A stretch of 64,000 nt of DNA from Chelatococcus caeni (lineage in GTDB: Bacteria > Pseudomonadota > Alphaproteobacteria > Rhizobiales > Beijerinckiaceae): NCBI RefSeq assembly GCF_014196925.1, contig NZ_JACIEN010000007.1:1-64000 (forward strand), given 5' to 3'. Shown here in pieces: positions 61,460 through 64,000 of this stretch. A program made the position numbers and the translations under genes. A model generated the notes under the pieces. It was not told the DNA's origin. It saw only the letters and a list, made by a program, of their open reading frames with translations, and did not search any database. Numbering within the stretch: position 1 is the first letter of the stretch; every line of letters starts with the position of its first letter.

Positions 61460-62458
61460 ATGAACACGCTGACCCGCCGCACCCTCGTCGCCGCCGGTGC
61501 GCTCGCCGCCGCGCTTGCCGCGGCCCCCGCCTTTGCGCAGGCGCCGTCCGGCAAGCTGGTGCTCTACACCTCGCAGCCCGAGAAGGACGCGAGCCTGACG
61601 ACGGAGGCCTTCAAGAAGGCCTATCCCGGCATCGAGGTCGAGATCTTCCGCTCCGGCACCACCGAGGTGATGGGCAAGCTCGCGGCCGAGTTCACGGCCG
61701 GCGACCCGCGCCCCGACGTCCTCCTCATCGCCGACGCGGCGAGCATGCAGGCGCTGAAGAAGGACGGGCGCCTCCTGCCTTACGCCGAGGCCAAGGTCGA
61801 GGGCTTCGACAAGGAGACCTACGACGCCGACAAGACCTATTTCGGCTCCAAGCTCATCACCACGGGCATCGCCTACAACACCGGCGCGGCCGAGAAGCCC
61901 ACGTCCTGGAAGGACCTGACCAAGGCCTCCTACAAGGGCCAGATCTCCATGCCGAGCCCGCTCTATTCGGGCGCTGCCGCCATCATGCTCGGCACGATGG
62001 TGGACAACGCCGACCTCGGCTGGTCGTTCTACGAGGGGCTGAAGGCCAATGACGCGGTGGCCGTGCGCGGCAACGGCGCCGTGCTGAAGTCGGTCGCCAG
62101 CGGCGAGAAGGCCTATGGCGTCCTCGTCGACTTCATGGCGCTCAACGCCAAGGCCAAGGGCTCGCCGGTCGATTTCGTCTTCCCGGCCGAGGGCGTGCCG
62201 GCGGTGACGGAGCCGGTCGCCATCCTCAAGACTACCAAGAACGAGGCCGCCGCCAAGGCCTTCGTCGACTTCATCCTCTCCGACGAGGGCCAGAAGCTCG
62301 CCGCTTCCATGGGCTACGTCCCCGCCAAGGCCGGCATCGCCAATCCCGAGTGGCTGCCGGAGGGCACGAAGATCGAGCTGATGGCGACGAACATCGCCAA
62401 GGTCGTCGAGACGACCGACGCGGACAAGAAGCGCTTCGCCGACATGTTCGGCAACTGA
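61460..62458 (+). CDS. ABC transporter substrate-binding protein, ferric/organophosphate type
   Basis: A 332-residue periplasmic receptor. A twin-arginine-like signal (NTLTRRTLVAAGALAAALAA, cleavage at AFA-QA) precedes LVLYTSQPEKDASLTTEAFK and VEIFRSGTTEVMGKLAAEF, then DVLLIADAASMQALKKDGRL. The family 1 fold binds ferric ions, thiamine, aminoethylphosphonate or sugar phosphates. The paired tyrosines of ferric-binding proteins are not obvious (LYSGAAAIMLG has one), so iron is not assured. ATG 61460 follows GGGAGGAG. It starts 114 bases after the E2 gene, with an AT-rich promoter-like gap, so it is probably a separate operon with the permease. Confidence 0.85.
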   Translation: MNTLTRRTLVAAGALAAALAAAPAFAQAPSGKLVLYTSQPEKDASLTTEAFKKAYPGIEVEIFRSGTTEVMGKLAAEFTAGDPRPDVLLIADAASMQALKKDGRLLPYAEAKVEGFDKETYDADKTYFGSKLITTGIAYNTGAAEKPTSWKDLTKASYKGQISMPSPLYSGAAAIMLGTMVDNADLGWSFYEGLKANDAVAVRGNGAVLKSVASGEKAYGVLVDFMALNAKAKGSPVDFVFPAEGVPAVTEPVAILKTTKNEAAAKAFVDFILSDEGQKLAASMGYVPAKAGIANPEWLPEGTKIELMATNIAKVVETTDADKKRFADMFGN

Positions 62459-62479
62459 GCCGGACGGGTCGCGGACATC

Positions 62480-64000
62480 ATGAGCGGCAGTGCTGCCAAG
62501 GCCATGCGCGGCGGGGACCTCACGCTCCTGTGGGGGCTCGTCGTCCTCGTCGCCATCCTCTCCATCCTGCCGCTCGCACGCCTCGTCATCGAGGGCATCG
62601 CGCCCGGCGGCGCCGTGTCCTCGGGCGTGATCGGCTCGGTCCTGTCCGATCCGACCACCTGGACGGCGGTGCGCAACAGCCTGGTGACGACGCTCGGCGG
62701 CACCGTGCTCGCCGTCGTCATCGGCAGCATCGTCGCCTGTTTCGTCGCCCTCACCGACATGCGGGCACGCAACGCCTTCGTCTTCTGCTTCGTGCTGCCG
62801 CTGATGATCGCGCCGCAGGTCACGGCGCTCGCCTGGCTGCAGGTGACGGGGCCGTCGAGCGCTCTTCTCAAGATGCTCGGGCTCGCCCCGCCGCTCGGCA
62901 CGCGCAACCCGCTCTATTCGGCCGAGGGCATCATCCTGCTGCTCGGCATCCAGTACGCCCCCCTCGTCTTCCTGACGCTGCGCGCGGGCCTGCGCGCCCT
63001 GCCGAAGGAGCTGATCGAGGCGGGCCTTGCCGCCGGGGCCGGCAAGCTGACGGTGCTGCGCACCATCATCCTGCCCTTGATGACGCCGCCGCTCGTCGCC
63101 GGCATCGCGCTGTGCTTCGTCTCGAGCCTCGGCAATTTCGGCATTCCGGCCTTTCTCGGCATTCCCGCCAACTACCTCGTGCTGCCGACGCTGATCTACC
63201 AGCGCCTCGCCGGGCTCGGCCCGGGCGTCCTCTCCGAGGTGGCCGTCCTGTCGACCCTCATCGGCGTCATCGCCATGGCCGGCATCATCCTGCAGGACGT
63301 GATGCTGCGCCGGCGCGACTTTCGCATCACCACGACCTCGACGGCGGCGCGCCCCTTCGAGCTGCGCGGGTGGCGGCTGCCGAGCGAGATCCTCTTGTGG
63401 GGGCTCGTCCTCCTCATCCTCGTGGTGCCGCTCGCCGGGCTCCTCGCCACCTCGCTCGTGCCCAGCTACGGCGTGCCGCTCAATGCCGCGACGGCCACCT
63501 TCGAGAACTACGACTATGTGATGTTCGACCACGCGGGGTCGAGACGCGCCTTCGCCAACAGCTTCGGGCTGTCGGCTGCCGCTGCGCTCGTCATCGTCGT
63601 CGTCTCGGTGCCGCTCGCCTATTTCCTCGTCTGGCGGCGCTCGCGCATGCTGCGGCTGCTCAACCTCGCCGCCGAGCTGCCCTATGCCCTGCCGGGCGTG
63701 GTGCTGGCCATCGCGGCCATCCTCATCTTCCTGAAGCCGCTGCCGGTTCTCGGCATCTCGCTCTACAACACCATCTGGATCATCTTCTTCTGCTATGTGG
63801 CGCGGTTCCTCGTGCTCGGGCTGCGCCCGGTCGCCAGCGGCTATCACCAGCTCGACCGCACATTGGAAGAGGCGGCCCAGGTCGCGGGTGCCGGGCTCAT
63901 CCGCCGGCTCGTCACCATCATCCTGCCGCTCGTCGCGCCGGCGGCGACGGCGGGCGCCCTCCTCGTCTTCCTCACCGCCTTCAACGAGCTCACGGTTTCG
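62480..64000 (+). CDS. ABC transporter permease, two fused membrane domains, cut by the window edge
   Basis: The frame is open from ATG 62480 to the end of the window (507 codons). It encodes a permease with two homologous halves, with EAA loops LIEAGLAAGAGKLTVLRTII near residue 180 and RTLEEAAQVAGAGLIRRLVT near 462. The second half is nearly complete and ends in VFLTAFNELTVS. It begins 21 bases after the binding-protein stop and forms the channel for it. The ATPase gene is expected just to the right of the window. It resembles the permease at 39509-41746 in layout, but without the extra N-terminal segments. Confidence 0.92.
   Translation, partial: MSGSAAKAMRGGDLTLLWGLVVLVAILSILPLARLVIEGIAPGGAVSSGVIGSVLSDPTTWTAVRNSLVTTLGGTVLAVVIGSIVACFVALTDMRARNAFVFCFVLPLMIAPQVTALAWLQVTGPSSALLKMLGLAPPLGTRNPLYSAEGIILLLGIQYAPLVFLTLRAGLRALPKELIEAGLAAGAGKLTVLRTIILPLMTPPLVAGIALCFVSSLGNFGIPAFLGIPANYLVLPTLIYQRLAGLGPGVLSEVAVLSTLIGVIAMAGIILQDVMLRRRDFRITTTSTAARPFELRGWRLPSEILLWGLVLLILVVPLAGLLATSLVPSYGVPLNAATATFENYDYVMFDHAGSRRAFANSFGLSAAAALVIVVVSVPLAYFLVWRRSRMLRLLNLAAELPYALPGVVLAIAAILIFLKPLPVLGISLYNTIWIIFFCYVARFLVLGLRPVASGYHQLDRTLEEAAQVAGAGLIRRLVTIILPLVAPAATAGALLVFLTAFNELTVS

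Noticed and set aside
59960-63847. A 1295-codon minus-strand open frame
   Set aside because: It lies antisense to E2, the binding protein and the permease, all with clear family motifs, and its own translation is low-complexity and family-free.

Overview
The window is high-GC DNA from an alphaproteobacterium, most likely of the order Hyphomicrobiales (Rhizobiales). Four things support this. There is a C4-pathway 5-aminolevulinate synthase. The tRNA-His gene lacks an encoded G-1 and has A73, an alphaproteobacterial peculiarity. There are BA14K, UPF0262 and DUF2948 proteins and an Omp25/Omp31-like porin. Three sites resemble the iron control element read by the rhizobial regulator Irr. The genus cannot be fixed from sequence reading alone; phasins point to polyhydroxyalkanoate storage.

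Layout. 1-5.9 kb: the end of a PdxA-family dehydrogenase gene and a tctCBA tripartite carboxylate transporter, then a homoserine-dehydrogenase-like/SAF oxidoreductase divergent from a GntR regulator; this is probably a C4 acid-sugar utilisation unit. 5.9-16.8 kb: BA14K protein, glutathione transferase, an ada-linked alkylation-repair operon, a diguanylate cyclase, tRNA-His, two phasins, a PdhS-like histidine kinase and an acyl-CoA dehydrogenase. 17-32.3 kb: a PatZ-like acyl-CoA synthetase/acetyltransferase, bacterioferritin and its ferredoxin, an outer-membrane protein, LysR, TerC, the DUF2948-hisD-UPF0262-phosphatase operon, murA, hemA, tRNA-Thr and the membrane ferritin mbfA. 32.7-36 kb: a 1051-residue RTX protein, probably a type I secretion substrate. 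36.4-44.3 kb: two small or membrane proteins, then an AfuABC-like ABC importer with an inositol-monophosphatase-family gene and a divergent LacI regulator. 44.3-46.1 kb: an unrecognised 540-residue protein preceded by strikingly AT-rich DNA.

46.1-61.3 kb is the most distinctive part: two complete PTS permeases (galactitol type IIC/IIA/IIB and glucitol type IIC/IIBC/IIA with GutM), an HPr-EI fusion, two SorC-family regulators with candidate operators, a second SAF-domain oxidoreductase and a three-gene 2-oxoacid dehydrogenase (E1 alpha, E1 beta, E2). Sugar PTS systems are uncommon in this order, and the set looks like a self-contained import-and-oxidation module for a polyol whose identity is not evident. 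A ferric/sugar-phosphate type ABC importer begins at 61.4 kb and runs off the right edge.

Non-coding structure is rich. A roughly 200-bp interspersed repeat occurs twice (16.8-17.0 kb and 55.0-55.2 kb) with a 7-bp tandem array at its edge. A second family of GC-rich palindromes occurs in at least three intergenic gaps and once in frame inside the E2 gene. Clear intrinsic terminators and several palindromic operators are listed. No CRISPR array, rRNA, insertion sequence or replication origin was seen.
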